Shown here: positions 55,789-64,000 of the stretch, one piece after another
How the letters are laid out: every line of letters starts with the position of its first letter
How positions within the stretch are numbered: position 1 is the first letter of the stretch
Source: Catenovulum agarivorans DS-2
GTDB lineage: Bacteria; Pseudomonadota; Gammaproteobacteria; Enterobacterales; Alteromonadaceae
Direction: 5' to 3'
NCBI RefSeq assembly: GCF_000568405.1
Contig: NZ_ARZY01000022.1
Coordinates: 1-64,000 of the forward strand
Length of the DNA: 64,000 nt
Notes under the pieces: generated by a model
What the model was told of the DNA's origin: nothing
Databases searched by the model: none
The model's input: only the letters and a program-made list of their open reading frames with translations
Position numbers and translations under genes: made by a program

Positions 55789-56939
55789 TACTTAGTTTCC
55801 GTTTGTTTAACAGTAAATTTCTTCAACGCGTCGCGATTAATTTCGACACCTAAACCAGCTGCAGTTGGTACATTTGCTTTACCTTGCTCTACCTTAACCA
55901 TGACATCGTACATTTCATCGCGTAATGGATTTTCAGTGCGATCATATTCTAATAATAGCTTTTTAGGTTCGGCTCTGCCTGGCTCGTGATAGGCACTGGC
56001 CAAAAAGTGTGTTGCAGCAGCTAGGTTTAGCTGGGTGCCCCAAACGTGTGGGATAACATTTACACCATTAGCAGAGGCCATAGCACGAATTTTTAGTGCT
56101 TCAGATGGGCCACCACAATAAGCCAAATCAGGTTGCAATAAATGCACTGAGTTAGATTGAATTAAGCCGTTGTAAGCAAAACGAGTTTGCACGCACTCAC
56201 CTGTTGCCAAACAAATATCCAACTTGTCGTGCAAGTTTTTGAATAAGTGCAAATGCTCTGGGGCCAACGGCTCTTCAAACCAATCGTATTTATATTCTTC
56301 CAAAACTCGACCAACTCTAATCGCCTCTGGTAAATCAAACGCATGGTTTGAATCAGCCATCAAAGCAGTTTCAGGCAATGCTTCGCGTAAAGCTTTGATA
56401 AACCGCTCATCAAATGGCACGTTTTTGCCCACTTTAATTTTCATGGCTTCAAAACCTTGATTGGCGTAACCAACACCTTCCTCAACTAAAGATTCAAGCA
56501 ATTGTTCTTCTGGTAAATCAGTGTAGTACATACCTGTTGCATAACACGGAACTTGGTCTCGGTTGCGTCCACCCATCAACTCTGAAACACTTAAACCCAA
56601 AGCTTTACCTTTTAAGTCCCATAGTGCCATGTCAATACCAGACATAGCCGACATCATTACGCCAGAGCGAGCAAAATCTAGTGATGAGCGCCACATGTGC
56701 TGCCAAATCGCATCTGTAGATAACGCATGCATCTTCAAAATACGCGGTGCATAAAACTTCTCGACAGCCCCTTGGATTACATCAGCCGGGCCATAACACT
56801 CACCCCAACCAGTTACACCACATTCGGTTACGACCTCAATAAGCAACACATTGCGTTGGTCATAAAACCATTGTGAAAATCCAAATGGTGTATCTAATTG
56901 GCATCTTACATGATGGGTTCTTACACATGCTATTCTCAT
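55788..56939 (-). CDS. dauB: enolase-superfamily cycloisomerase, likely anhydrogalactonate cycloisomerase
   Basis: 383 residues of the mandelate racemase/muconate cycloisomerase group. KIKVG carries the acid/base lysines (K-x-K), DSNHAF and EEPLAPEH and ATGECV provide the metal-binding Asp-Glu-Glu, and VIPHVWGTQ holds the catalytic His. The gene heads an operon enolase-ALDH-sulfatase and is preceded by a terminator for the gene upstream. In galactan catabolism the enzyme opens 3,6-anhydrogalactonate to 2-keto-3-deoxy-galactonate. Substrate is inferred from neighbours; dehydratases of galactonate or fuconate share the fold. Confidence 0.75.
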   Translation of the reverse strand: MRIACVRTHHVRCQLDTPFGFSQWFYDQRNVLLIEVVTECGVTGWGECYGPADVIQGAVEKFYAPRILKMHALSTDAIWQHMWRSSLDFARSGVMMSAMSGIDMALWDLKGKALGLSVSELMGGRNRDQVPCYATGMYYTDLPEEQLLESLVEEGVGYANQGFEAMKIKVGKNVPFDERFIKALREALPETALMADSNHAFDLPEAIRVGRVLEEYKYDWFEEPLAPEHLHLFKNLHDKLDICLATGECVQTRFAYNGLIQSNSVHLLQPDLAYCGGPSEALKIRAMASANGVNVIPHVWGTQLNLAAATHFLASAYHEPGRAEPKKLLLEYDRTENPLRDEMYDVMVKVEQGKANVPTAAGLGVEINRDALKKFTVKQTETK

Positions 56940-56983
56940 ACTAATATCACTTATTGTTACATACTACGTTAAGACCAAAAGAT

Positions 56984-57007
56984 AAAAACAGGCGGCATCG
57001 GGCCGCC
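56984..57007 (-). terminator. intrinsic terminator of the upstream sulfatase
   Basis: Stem GGCGGC / GCCGCC with five-base loop, then on the minus strand TGTTTTTATC. It separates the sulfatase at 57017 from the enolase-led operon. Confidence 0.82.
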
Positions 57008-57016
57008 TTTGCGTTT

Positions 57017-58576
57017 TTACTTCAAAATATCACGAAAATGAATGCGGAACTTCTCTAAAGACGGGTCTTCAGTCCTAGCTAATTCTGCATCTAACATTTT
57101 CACGTGCTCAGCAATTTGAGCTTTGTGTTTTTCACTTTTTATTAAGTTAGTCATTTCATACGGGTCGTTTTTAAGGTCGTAGAATTCATCTACCGATTCA
57201 CCCGGATTCCAGACAAATTTAAATTCAGGCGTACGCAACGCTTTAATCCCATACCAAGCGCCGTTATACCACTCATAAGCGTATAGTGCTGTATCAGGTT
57301 GACCTGCTTCCGCTACGTCACCTTTTTCCATCAGTGGTAACAAACTATGACCGTCTACGTCACCGTCATTGGGTAAACTCAATAATTCACCTAAAGTCGG
57401 CGCGACATCGATCAAAGAGACTTGGCGCGTGACAATTTTAGGCTCAGTGCCAGGCGCTTTGATTAACAATGGAATTCGCATCAATTCATCATACGCATAT
57501 GGCATTTTGTCAAATAAACCATGCTCACCAAGCATGCTCCCTTGGTCGCCGACCAACACTATGGTTAAATCTTCGTATAAACCGTTTTCTTTAGCTGATT
57601 GAATAAGTTCACCCACTACGCGGTCAACCATAGCAATCGCGCCGTAATAAAATGAATGCGCTTTACGCCAATCCATTTCTGTCATGTGAGAAACATCGTG
57701 CCATGGCCATAAAACTCGGTTTTGCCCCAACGGTTTACCTTCGTTTGATGCCATAAAGTTAGGTGGCAACTTAATTTTATTCGGATCAAACATGCTCGCA
57801 TACGGTTCAGGTACACGATACGGTGGATGAGGCTGGTGGAAACTTGCTACACCAAAAAATGGTTTACCGCTGTTTTTAGCTTGTTTCATCATTTCTTCAG
57901 CTTGATGAACTAAGTGAGCTGTATGCGAAGTTTCGTAAGTGCCAGGTAAGGTTTGGTAATATGAGGTCTTTTCACCATTTTTACCTAATTTACCTTCTTT
58001 ATAGGCTAAAATATCGCTTTCAGTTGAATAAGGTACCCAAGTACGTTGAAATCTTTTTGCGTGATGCTCGTGATCATCGCTAATATAATCTGCACCACGT
58101 AACGCCACACCTTGATGGCCTAAATGCCATTTACCAACAAAACCAGTATAAAAACCAGCATCTTTCGCACGGCGAATCAGACCACCTTCGTTTGGGTTAA
58201 GCTCAAATAAACGTGTACGATAAATATCTAAGTTGTCGTCTAAACCCGTTTTGTGACCCCAGCGACCAGTAAAAAATGCCGCGCGTGACGGCGAACACAA
58301 ACCCGTGGTCGTCATTGCATTATCAAAACGAACTGACTGTGCTGCTAAATTATCAATGTTCGGCGTATTAACAGGACCATTTCGGTACGAGAAGGTATCA
58401 AAACGCATATCATCAAACATGATGATCAACACATTCGACTGCTTTTTGTCTGAGTTAACTTGAGCTTGTTTGTTACTCACAGACGATGTATCCGTAAGGC
58501 TACATGCTGTAAGTGCGAGCGCCCCAGCTAATGCAGCAAAAAACTTTTTAATTTTTCTGTTGTGATTTAATAACAT
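57017..58576 (-). CDS. S1 sulfatase lipoprotein
   Basis: 519 residues; lipobox LTAC (Cys25), GAGG six bases before the ATG. Formylglycine site Cys94 in GLCSPSRAAFFTGRWG; metal ligands IIMFDDMRFD and LVGDQGSMLGEHGLFDKMPYAYDELMRIPL, WHLGHQG binding His. Different sulfatase subgroup from the one at 52.8 kb (FDDMRF and GDQGSMLGEH against TDDMGY and DNGGKT), so the two probably attack different sulfate positions. Between GH127 and the enolase operon, with its own terminator. Confidence 0.88.
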   Translation of the reverse strand: MLLNHNRKIKKFFAALAGALALTACSLTDTSSVSNKQAQVNSDKKQSNVLIIMFDDMRFDTFSYRNGPVNTPNIDNLAAQSVRFDNAMTTTGLCSPSRAAFFTGRWGHKTGLDDNLDIYRTRLFELNPNEGGLIRRAKDAGFYTGFVGKWHLGHQGVALRGADYISDDHEHHAKRFQRTWVPYSTESDILAYKEGKLGKNGEKTSYYQTLPGTYETSHTAHLVHQAEEMMKQAKNSGKPFFGVASFHQPHPPYRVPEPYASMFDPNKIKLPPNFMASNEGKPLGQNRVLWPWHDVSHMTEMDWRKAHSFYYGAIAMVDRVVGELIQSAKENGLYEDLTIVLVGDQGSMLGEHGLFDKMPYAYDELMRIPLLIKAPGTEPKIVTRQVSLIDVAPTLGELLSLPNDGDVDGHSLLPLMEKGDVAEAGQPDTALYAYEWYNGAWYGIKALRTPEFKFVWNPGESVDEFYDLKNDPYEMTNLIKSEKHKAQIAEHVKMLDAELARTEDPSLEKFRIHFRDILK

Positions 58577-58627
58577 TGTTTACCTCAAAAAAAACAGGCA
58601 CCATCCTTGGCTTCCGTCAAACAACAA

Positions 58628-60700
58628 CTAGTGGATATGAGCCGCAGGTGATTGCCACAAAATGGGTAAAAATACCGACATTTCATTATGTTCATCACCT
58701 CTGTTAGCCCATGCGAAATAAGGGACAAATCGTGTATCAACCGATTTAAATTCTGGTTGGGTAAGGGCACGATACATACCTTGCTTTTTGTCAGTACGAA
58801 TAAACACTTGCGTATTGATGGTGTTCACTCCGCCTAAAAAACTCGTTACTTTTTCAACTTTTAGATCAGCATTGGTTGGTAAATACACATCTAATATGTC
58901 TGTATCTTTTGGGAGATCGACACTTTCCAACGCATACACAATTGGACCGCGCTTTATCGCAGCATGGTTGCGGACTTCCTCAATGCGAGGATGCCCTTCA
59001 ATGAGTTGAGTTTGCATAGGCAAGCTAATTTCAATTAGATCACCTTTTTTCCAACTTCTATTTAATACCGCATACTGCCCAGCAAGCACTTGACTAGCGA
59101 CAGGTTTGCCATTCACTAAGATAGAAGGTTGCTGTGCCCAACTTGGAATGCGAATGCGCATATCAAACGGTTCAGCTTTTGCTTCATCCACTTTTATTAG
59201 AATGTCACCTTGCCAAGGGTAATCGGTTGATTGAATAAGTTTTAGTGCGCTACCGTCTAACAATTTAGTATTGAGTTTATTGCCACCAAACAAGTTAACC
59301 ACTACGCCATTTTCTGACAGGCTGTATGCCCATGTAGATAAATAAGCGAGTATTTTGGCTAAATTTGGTGGACAACAAAAACTGCTAAAGTACCTTTTAC
59401 GCACAGGCGTTTCATTTAAAAGATTATCGTAATCCAGCACGCCGTTTACCTTGCGTAAGGGGTTGGTGTAAAAGAATTTAGTACCATCTAAACTAACGGC
59501 AGACAACATACTGTTGTATAAAACCAGTTCGGCGTTATCAATAAATTTTGAATCGCCCAAAATACTCATCAATTTGTAGTTGAATAACGCATTGGCAATG
59601 TTTGCACATGTTTCTGCGTAACCACGCGCATTTGGCATCATGTAGTCGTAGATGAAACCTTCGTGTATAAAGTCGAAGTTTTCCGCAGCACCTTTGTCAA
59701 TTTGGCCAATTCCGCCATGAACGAACATCTTGCGATTATTCGCGCTGTCCCAAATTCGCGTCAGCGCCTCAATTAAACTTTTGTCACCTGTTTCAGCATA
59801 TATATCTGCCGCACCTGCCCATAAATACATACCTAAGACGGCATGCCCTACCGCATCATGTTCTTCACGCAAAGGTGTACGCTCTTGTACCATGTCTCCT
59901 TGATGTATATGGAGCACAGTTGGATCATAGTCTCCAAACCAATCTTTCTTTTCCGGCGCTCTTAGCTCAACAAAATGGATTGCTAACTCAAGATATTTTT
60001 GTTGTTTGCTTTGGCGATACAATTCGACCAAAGCCATTATGTGAGATGGATTAAAGCCAAAGCGAGCCAGTTTTTTCGGCGTAGGCATAAAAGTCTTGTA
60101 CAAGTAATCGGCATTTTTAACCGCAATATTGTAAAAATTACTTTTTCCAGTAATACGCTTATGTAAAACACCAGCAGATATTAAGTGACCACTGTTATAT
60201 AACTCATGATCATTTCGGCGAGTCCAAGGGGCTTTCCCTTTGTTTTGAATAAAACTAGACAAATAGCCATTCGGTTGTTGCGCTTTGCCAATAACTTGAA
60301 TGATTTCATCTAATTCAGTAAGAATTTCTGGGTCTTTGTTAATCGCATAAAGATATAAATTCGCTTCCATCCATTTGTAAAAGTCGCCATCTTGCCAAGC
60401 TGTGCCTTTATGTTCTCCATCTATTAAACCAGCAGCAATTTTTAAGTCAGCATACGCATGACTAATATCACTTTTTAACGTTTCCCCCATTGATGGCACA
60501 ACAGCAGTTTCAGCCAAGTGAAATTTGTCAGCCCAAAAACCCTCGGTCCAAACACTATCGCCAACCTTAATCGGATGGAATTGATTAAAAGGACTAATAT
60601 GGGAATGGGCATGCGCGCGCGCAGTCAAGATGACCGAAAAAGTCACTAAAACCATGAATGTTTTTGTAAACCAACGTATTGTCACTTCACTGATGCCCAT
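58628..60700 (-). CDS. GH127-family exported glycosidase, likely anhydrogalactosidase
   Basis: 690 residues with a signal peptide (about 1-33, ending ARAHAHS). Domain DUF1680/GH127: an alpha/alpha barrel with HGGIGQIDKGAAENFDF, EGFIYDYMMPNARGYAETCANIA and FSSFCCPPNLAKILAYLSTWAY; the E-T-C and F-C-C-P-P-N cysteines that bind zinc and act as nucleophile in GH127 arabinofuranosidases are present. C-terminal beta-sandwich (AEPFDMRIRIPSWAQ). In carrageenan loci, GH127 enzymes release 3,6-anhydro-D-galactose, feeding DauA. A plant-type beta-L-arabinofuranosidase is the alternative, disfavoured by the neighbours. Confidence 0.82.
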   Translation of the reverse strand: MGISEVTIRWFTKTFMVLVTFSVILTARAHAHSHISPFNQFHPIKVGDSVWTEGFWADKFHLAETAVVPSMGETLKSDISHAYADLKIAAGLIDGEHKGTAWQDGDFYKWMEANLYLYAINKDPEILTELDEIIQVIGKAQQPNGYLSSFIQNKGKAPWTRRNDHELYNSGHLISAGVLHKRITGKSNFYNIAVKNADYLYKTFMPTPKKLARFGFNPSHIMALVELYRQSKQQKYLELAIHFVELRAPEKKDWFGDYDPTVLHIHQGDMVQERTPLREEHDAVGHAVLGMYLWAGAADIYAETGDKSLIEALTRIWDSANNRKMFVHGGIGQIDKGAAENFDFIHEGFIYDYMMPNARGYAETCANIANALFNYKLMSILGDSKFIDNAELVLYNSMLSAVSLDGTKFFYTNPLRKVNGVLDYDNLLNETPVRKRYFSSFCCPPNLAKILAYLSTWAYSLSENGVVVNLFGGNKLNTKLLDGSALKLIQSTDYPWQGDILIKVDEAKAEPFDMRIRIPSWAQQPSILVNGKPVASQVLAGQYAVLNRSWKKGDLIEISLPMQTQLIEGHPRIEEVRNHAAIKRGPIVYALESVDLPKDTDILDVYLPTNADLKVEKVTSFLGGVNTINTQVFIRTDKKQGMYRALTQPEFKSVDTRFVPYFAWANRGDEHNEMSVFLPILWQSPAAHIH

Positions 60701-60765
60701 ATAAAAGTTTCAAGCCCTACCAAACTAATAGTTTAGCTCAAACAAATTTACCAATTATAAGATAC

Positions 60766-60788
60766 ATATAAACATATGATGTTTATAT
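60766..60788. promoter_or_regulatory. palindromic operator candidate upstream of GH127
   Basis: Perfect 10-bp inverted repeat ATATAAACAT / ATGTTTATAT around ATG, 66 bp before the GH127 start and 93 bp after the MFS gene's end. Placement and symmetry fit a dimeric repressor such as a GntR- or LacI-type protein; no such gene lies in the window. Confidence 0.55.
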
Positions 60789-60880
60789 AGTCAATAAAAA
60801 GCACCATATGAAATTAAATTGTTGTTAACAAAGATACATGTATATCAACACAATCCATACATAGCGCTAGGCTCTGAAGG

Positions 60881-62227
60881 TTACACCTTGGTTATTGCTA
60901 GGCGCTTAAACATGATTAACGCACTACCAGCTAACAATGCCGAAATCATGGTGCCACCCGCAAGAATCATACGCATATCTAAAATAGATGCTGCGCTTTG
61001 ATTGGCACCCATTTCTGCATTAAAACCAATAAAATTGAGCGATAAACCAGAGGTCAACATGGCTAAACTAATACAAAGCTGCATAACCATATTGTGGATT
61101 GAGACATAGACACCATTATGATTGCCATGTTGGGCGTTTTGCTCAGCCGCTACATCTGCAATCAAAGAATGAAGTAAAATTGCCATAGAAGCCCACGCAA
61201 AACAGCCTAACGCAGCGTCTATTACTAGTAAGTATTGTCCCCCTGGCACAAATATAAACCACTTGCTCAAGCCACCAATAAATGTAATTAAGTAAACGAG
61301 TAAAAAACAATTCACGCGGCCAAATTTGGCATTTGTTTTCAATATGATAGGTACTGCGATCAAGCCACACAATGCGTAAGCAGTCGAAAGCACACCTTTC
61401 CAGTTAGCACCAGAAACTAAATCACCTCCCTGCATATAATAAACAATCAGGTAGTAGTCCATGCTTGCCGAATAGACTACGCCGAAAAACTGTGCGAATG
61501 TCACTACCAATAAGAGATTAAACGCTCGGTTAGACAAAACGTGACGGATATTGCTTAATAATTTTGTCGATTGAATTTGCTTAGGTTTAGCTGTGTGGTT
61601 AGTTTTATGTTGATACATCAATGCGGGCAAGACACCTGCAATGGCGATTGCAACAATTGCAATCAACCATCCGACCCATTTTACCCCAACATATAAGCTG
61701 CTAAATATCGACAGTTGGGCGAGCGGGAACGCCCATTGGTGGAATAGCGAACAGACTTTACTAATAACTGAATTAAGTGCAAACAAACTCACACGTTCAC
61801 AGCTGTCTTCCGTCGCTTCATAAACTAAGCAAGTATACGGAATAAGAAAAAACTCAGCCGCGATACAAAACGCCGTATATACCACCGCGAAATAGAGAAG
61901 CTGCATATTCGTTTGCCAGTCGACTGGCACTTGCCATATGCAACCATAAAAAACAGCGGAAATTAACGCGCCAAGCAATATAAATATTTTACGATTACCA
62001 AACTTTTGCAGGTATATATCACTTAGCTGCCCTACCCAAGGGCCAATCATTGACGCTAGGATAAGTGGCACCATCATAGCTGCAGCCAATAAGAAAGGAT
62101 CGACCGCTAAACTCATTTGATAGTAGGGGATTGCCAATATGCCGACACCTTGGCGCATAAAAAATGCGCTAAAAGTGCCGGACGAAATGGCAAATTTGCT
62201 TTTGATCGATAATGAATTTTTTGTCAA
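60881..62227 (-). CDS. MFS (glycoside-pentoside-hexuronide type) sugar transporter
   Basis: 448 residues, 11-12 hydrophobic segments, no signal. Pattern of the GPH/MFS_2 group: GVGILAIPYYQMSL, a conserved D-x-x-x-G/P near WVGQLSDIYLQKFGNRKIF between TM2 and TM3, and Ala/Gly-rich TM7-8. It would import mono- or disaccharides released in the periplasm. Start TTG at 62227 with no clear Shine-Dalgarno; a stop lies immediately upstream in frame, so it is the only start before TM1. A palindrome sits 22 bp upstream. Confidence 0.82.
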   Translation of the reverse strand: MTKNSLSIKSKFAISSGTFSAFFMRQGVGILAIPYYQMSLAVDPFLLAAAMMVPLILASMIGPWVGQLSDIYLQKFGNRKIFILLGALISAVFYGCIWQVPVDWQTNMQLLYFAVVYTAFCIAAEFFLIPYTCLVYEATEDSCERVSLFALNSVISKVCSLFHQWAFPLAQLSIFSSLYVGVKWVGWLIAIVAIAIAGVLPALMYQHKTNHTAKPKQIQSTKLLSNIRHVLSNRAFNLLLVVTFAQFFGVVYSASMDYYLIVYYMQGGDLVSGANWKGVLSTAYALCGLIAVPIILKTNAKFGRVNCFLLVYLITFIGGLSKWFIFVPGGQYLLVIDAALGCFAWASMAILLHSLIADVAAEQNAQHGNHNGVYVSIHNMVMQLCISLAMLTSGLSLNFIGFNAEMGANQSAASILDMRMILAGGTMISALLAGSALIMFKRLAITKV

Positions 62228-62248
62228 GTGTGTTTAGCCACGTTTGTC

Positions 62249-62271
62249 GGTTACAATTTTAAATTGTAACC
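62249..62271. promoter_or_regulatory. 23-bp perfect palindrome at the MFS start
   Basis: Arms GGTTACAATTT (62249-62259) and AAATTGTAACC (62261-62271) with one central T. It starts 22 bp before the MFS start codon, where a bound repressor would block transcription or the ribosome. It could also be read as a stem, but no U-tract follows on the minus strand. Confidence 0.6.
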
Positions 62272-62334
62272 TAAATTCAACACAACATAACAAATCACCT
62301 TTAAAAAGATAATACAAATAAAAAAGTAACAGAT

Positions 62335-63450
62335 CTAATCCACTTTACGATATGAACGGATCCAATCTACTTCCATATCATTCGGATAACCTTCGCCCGT
62401 CGCTTCGCTGCGAACTGGACAACGATTAAACCCTTCATATTCACCAGTACAGTCATAAGTTACATGTGGCGAACGCAACCCAAGTGATAAGGTAACCCGC
62501 ATTGGTAAATGCCAATACTTGTTTGGTTTTTGAAATACCTGTTTGCCATCTAAAAACCAAGTTATGGTTTCTGGGGTAATCTCTGCAGCGTAAATATGAA
62601 AGTCTTCTCTTGGATCAAAATCAACTAATAGTTTATTTTGTGCCAAATCAGAAAAATCATTGTGTGGTCGAACTTGAATTTGCTCACCATTTTCACCACG
62701 TACCACAGCATGCAAATTCATATCCATTACTTTTTCATCATCCCATTTTGCCGTACCTGTAATACTGCTCCACTCTCGTTGCTGTAGTTCAACTATGTCT
62801 ACTTCAGAATAAAATGGCTGTTCTGCTTCAGTCGGCTTCATGCCTGCCGCATCTCTATCAGCTGCATTGCTATACAACCAAAATGCTGGGCTTGCCCCTG
62901 GAAAAGTTGGATTACCCTTGATACGGGCTTCAAAATAACCATAAGTAATGGTTTCGCGTGCGCGGACTATGCCTGATTTATAAAACATATCGTTTGATAT
63001 TAGTTCGCTCGTACCATTACGCGTGCCCCAACGGGTATCAGTATGAGGCTCATATCGCATGGTTAGATGCAAATGACCTTCCGCGTCTATCGATGTATTA
63101 TCAGGCTCCCATGACCACGGGCCCCAATCATTAATATCGTTGTCCCATTTATTTAAATTAATCGTGGCATCATTAAACTCATCCGATAAATTCTCAACCA
63201 GCTGCCATTGTGATTTATCGACATTCTCTCTTGTCGGGAATAAATCCTCACCCGCTTGTGGAGTATCAATTTCAGGTTCTTGTTCCTGTTCCTGCTCTTG
63301 TTCCTGTTCTTGCTCTTGTTCTTGCTCTTGCTCTTGCTCTTGCTCTTGCTCTTGCTCAGACGATGATAAATTTGGCGAATCTGACGAGCCACCACAGCTG
63401 ATTAATACACTAGCTAAAGCACAAAGGATTAAATTGTATTGAAATTTCAT
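62335..63450 (-). CDS. cgkA: kappa-carrageenase-like GH16 lipoprotein
   Basis: 371 residues from ATG 63450 (AGGAG five bases upstream). Lipobox LISC, then 13 Glu-Gln repeats (63277-63357), then a GH16 jellyroll. FPGASPAFWLYS, YSEVDIVELQQ with nucleophile Glu216, Asp218 and acid/base Glu221, FDPREDFHIYAAEITPETITWFLDG, YWHLPMRVTLSLGLRSPHVTY and EGYPNDMEVDWIRS match Pseudoalteromonas kappa-carrageenase (GH16_17) rather than agarase or laminarinase. Hydrolyses beta-1,4 bonds of kappa-carrageenan or a related galactan, tethered to the outer membrane. A furcellaran-type GH16 is the nearest alternative. Confidence 0.82.
   Translation of the reverse strand: MKFQYNLILCALASVLISCGGSSDSPNLSSSEQEQEQEQEQEQEQEQEQEQEQEQEQEPEIDTPQAGEDLFPTRENVDKSQWQLVENLSDEFNDATINLNKWDNDINDWGPWSWEPDNTSIDAEGHLHLTMRYEPHTDTRWGTRNGTSELISNDMFYKSGIVRARETITYGYFEARIKGNPTFPGASPAFWLYSNAADRDAAGMKPTEAEQPFYSEVDIVELQQREWSSITGTAKWDDEKVMDMNLHAVVRGENGEQIQVRPHNDFSDLAQNKLLVDFDPREDFHIYAAEITPETITWFLDGKQVFQKPNKYWHLPMRVTLSLGLRSPHVTYDCTGEYEGFNRCPVRSEATGEGYPNDMEVDWIRSYRKVD
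63277..63357. repeat. hexanucleotide repeat coding (Glu-Gln)13
   Basis: Thirteen units of YTCYTG on the plus strand plus a final CTC, imperfect at the third base of codons. It makes the acidic linker of the GH16 lipoprotein. Degenerate codons suggest an older repeat than the perfect GGTGTT tract at 45.8-46.1 kb. Confidence 0.9.
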
Positions 63451-63509
63451 TAGCACTCCTATTGGGTGTTAATTATGTTTTAACAAGGGGAAAAAATGGC
63501 ATAAATTGG

Positions 63510-63530
63510 GCCACCCAAGATTAGGGTGGC
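63510..63530 (-). terminator. hairpin after the partial gene at the window end
   Basis: Arms GCCACCC and GGGTGGC, 7-nt loop, 17 bp after the stop. No U-tract directly follows, so termination strength is uncertain. Confidence 0.45.
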
Positions 63531-63546
63531 TCTGCTATGAAAGGGG

Positions 63547-64000
63547 TTATTCGGTTACTTCAACAATTGCATAATCGTCTAATAACAATACGTCACCAGG
63601 CTGCAAGCCTTCGATGTCAAAGAATGGGAATACATGGTCGCGAATAGTCCAATTTGCAGGCACTGTCCATGCCGCTTGCAAGTCAGAGAATTTAAACTCT
63701 ACAAGCTGCCAGTCTGTTGTCGCTTTTAACTCAGCTGACACTATACCTTGAGCTTCAAAACGCTTGTCAAAACCTGGGCCTGAAGGGCCATCTTGGTATG
63801 ACCAAGGCAATAATCTATGGGTCAACTTAGCGCCTGAATTAACATCGCCAGTTGCATCAGCTGGCTTCACTTTAGCCCAAACATAAAACTTAAACTTTTT
63901 ACCAATTGCGCTACCAGCGTTTGCAAGTAACTCTGTGTGGTAGTTTCTTAAGTTATTCCAGACTTGGCGAACAATGGTCGTTTTGTTGCTTGGGTCGGCT
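63547..64000 (-). CDS. partial gene carrying the GH82-associated module
   Basis: The last 150 codons of a gene that runs off the right edge; its N-terminus is outside the window. The visible part, from VRQVWNNLRNYHTELL to the end, has VKPADATG, LTHRLLPWSYQD, WQLVEFKFSDL, IPANW-type VPANWTIRD, then LQPGDVLLLDDYAIVEVTE. These line up with the LxHxLLP, IPxxW and GDKxYxDxY marks of the three repeats in the 1284-residue iota-carrageenase. It is therefore likely another large carrageenan-active or -binding protein. Its N-terminal domain cannot be seen. Confidence 0.72.
   Translation of the reverse strand, partial: ADPSNKTTIVRQVWNNLRNYHTELLANAGSAIGKKFKFYVWAKVKPADATGDVNSGAKLTHRLLPWSYQDGPSGPGFDKRFEAQGIVSAELKATTDWQLVEFKFSDLQAAWTVPANWTIRDHVFPFFDIEGLQPGDVLLLDDYAIVEVTE

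Noticed and set aside
1-64000. tRNA, rRNA or CRISPR loci
   Set aside because: None recognised on either strand by eye; a tRNAscan would be needed to exclude tRNA firmly.

Overview
The window reads as chromosome of a marine, AT-rich gammaproteobacterium of the Alteromonadales (Alteromonadaceae-like; Catenovulum or Paraglaciecola would fit, but genus is not settled). The clues are an RsmF/Fur/PstSCAB-PhoU/PhoBR/Der/LpxH core of gammaproteobacterial type, PEP-CTERM sorting, enlarged PstA and PstC permeases, and a red-algal galactan (carrageenan) degradation locus.

Layout. (1) 0.4-7.3 kb: a three-gene exported operon (c-type cytochrome, LamG/cytochrome lipoprotein, Tat-exported DUF1501-like protein), then a BNR beta-propeller gene paired with a MoaD/ThiS-like ubiquitin-fold gene. 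(2) 7.5-15 kb: ApbE, a UDG-family protein, a SIMPL lipoprotein, an SpmAB-like membrane protein, RsmF, a DUF4442 hotdog protein and Fur, with a 153-bp MITE-like element. (3) 15-33.7 kb: a phosphate island: pstS, a porin, pstC-pstA-pstB-phoU, pit plus its DUF47 partner, a chemoreceptor, a GcvR-like ACT protein, ppk-ppx and phoBR. I find PhoB-box-like sites in front of pstS, the porin, pstC, the chemoreceptor, ppk and phoB, so uptake, polyphosphate storage, outer-membrane entry and probably taxis look co-regulated. (4) 33.8-41 kb: housekeeping genes (der, lpxH, ppiB, cysS) and small accessory genes. (5) 41.0-42.3 kb: a scar containing a decayed IS1182-type transposase end and a complete integron-type gene cassette with its attC site but no integrase.

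(6) 44-64 kb: a carrageenan-utilisation locus, all on the minus strand apart from two unrelated plus-strand genes at 51.1-52.7 kb. It holds an iota-carrageenase (GH82) carrying three copies of an unfamiliar accessory module, a divergent GH82-like lipoprotein with a 58-unit (Thr-Pro) linker, a PEP-CTERM protein, two formylglycine-dependent sulfatases, an aldehyde dehydrogenase and an enolase-superfamily enzyme matching the anhydro-galactose pathway (DauA/DauB type), a GH127 enzyme, an MFS sugar transporter, a kappa-carrageenase-like GH16 lipoprotein with a (Glu-Gln) linker, and a gene cut by the window edge that carries a fourth copy of the module. The implied flow is: surface or secreted GH16/GH82 cut the polymer, sulfatases desulfate the oligosaccharides, GH127 releases 3,6-anhydro-D-galactose, MFS imports sugar, and DauA/DauB turn anhydrogalactose into 2-keto-3-deoxy-galactonate. 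The kinase and aldolase that should follow, a regulator, the TonB receptor and the sulfatase-maturing enzyme are not in the window. Family assignments come from motif and sequence recognition by eye, not from database searches.
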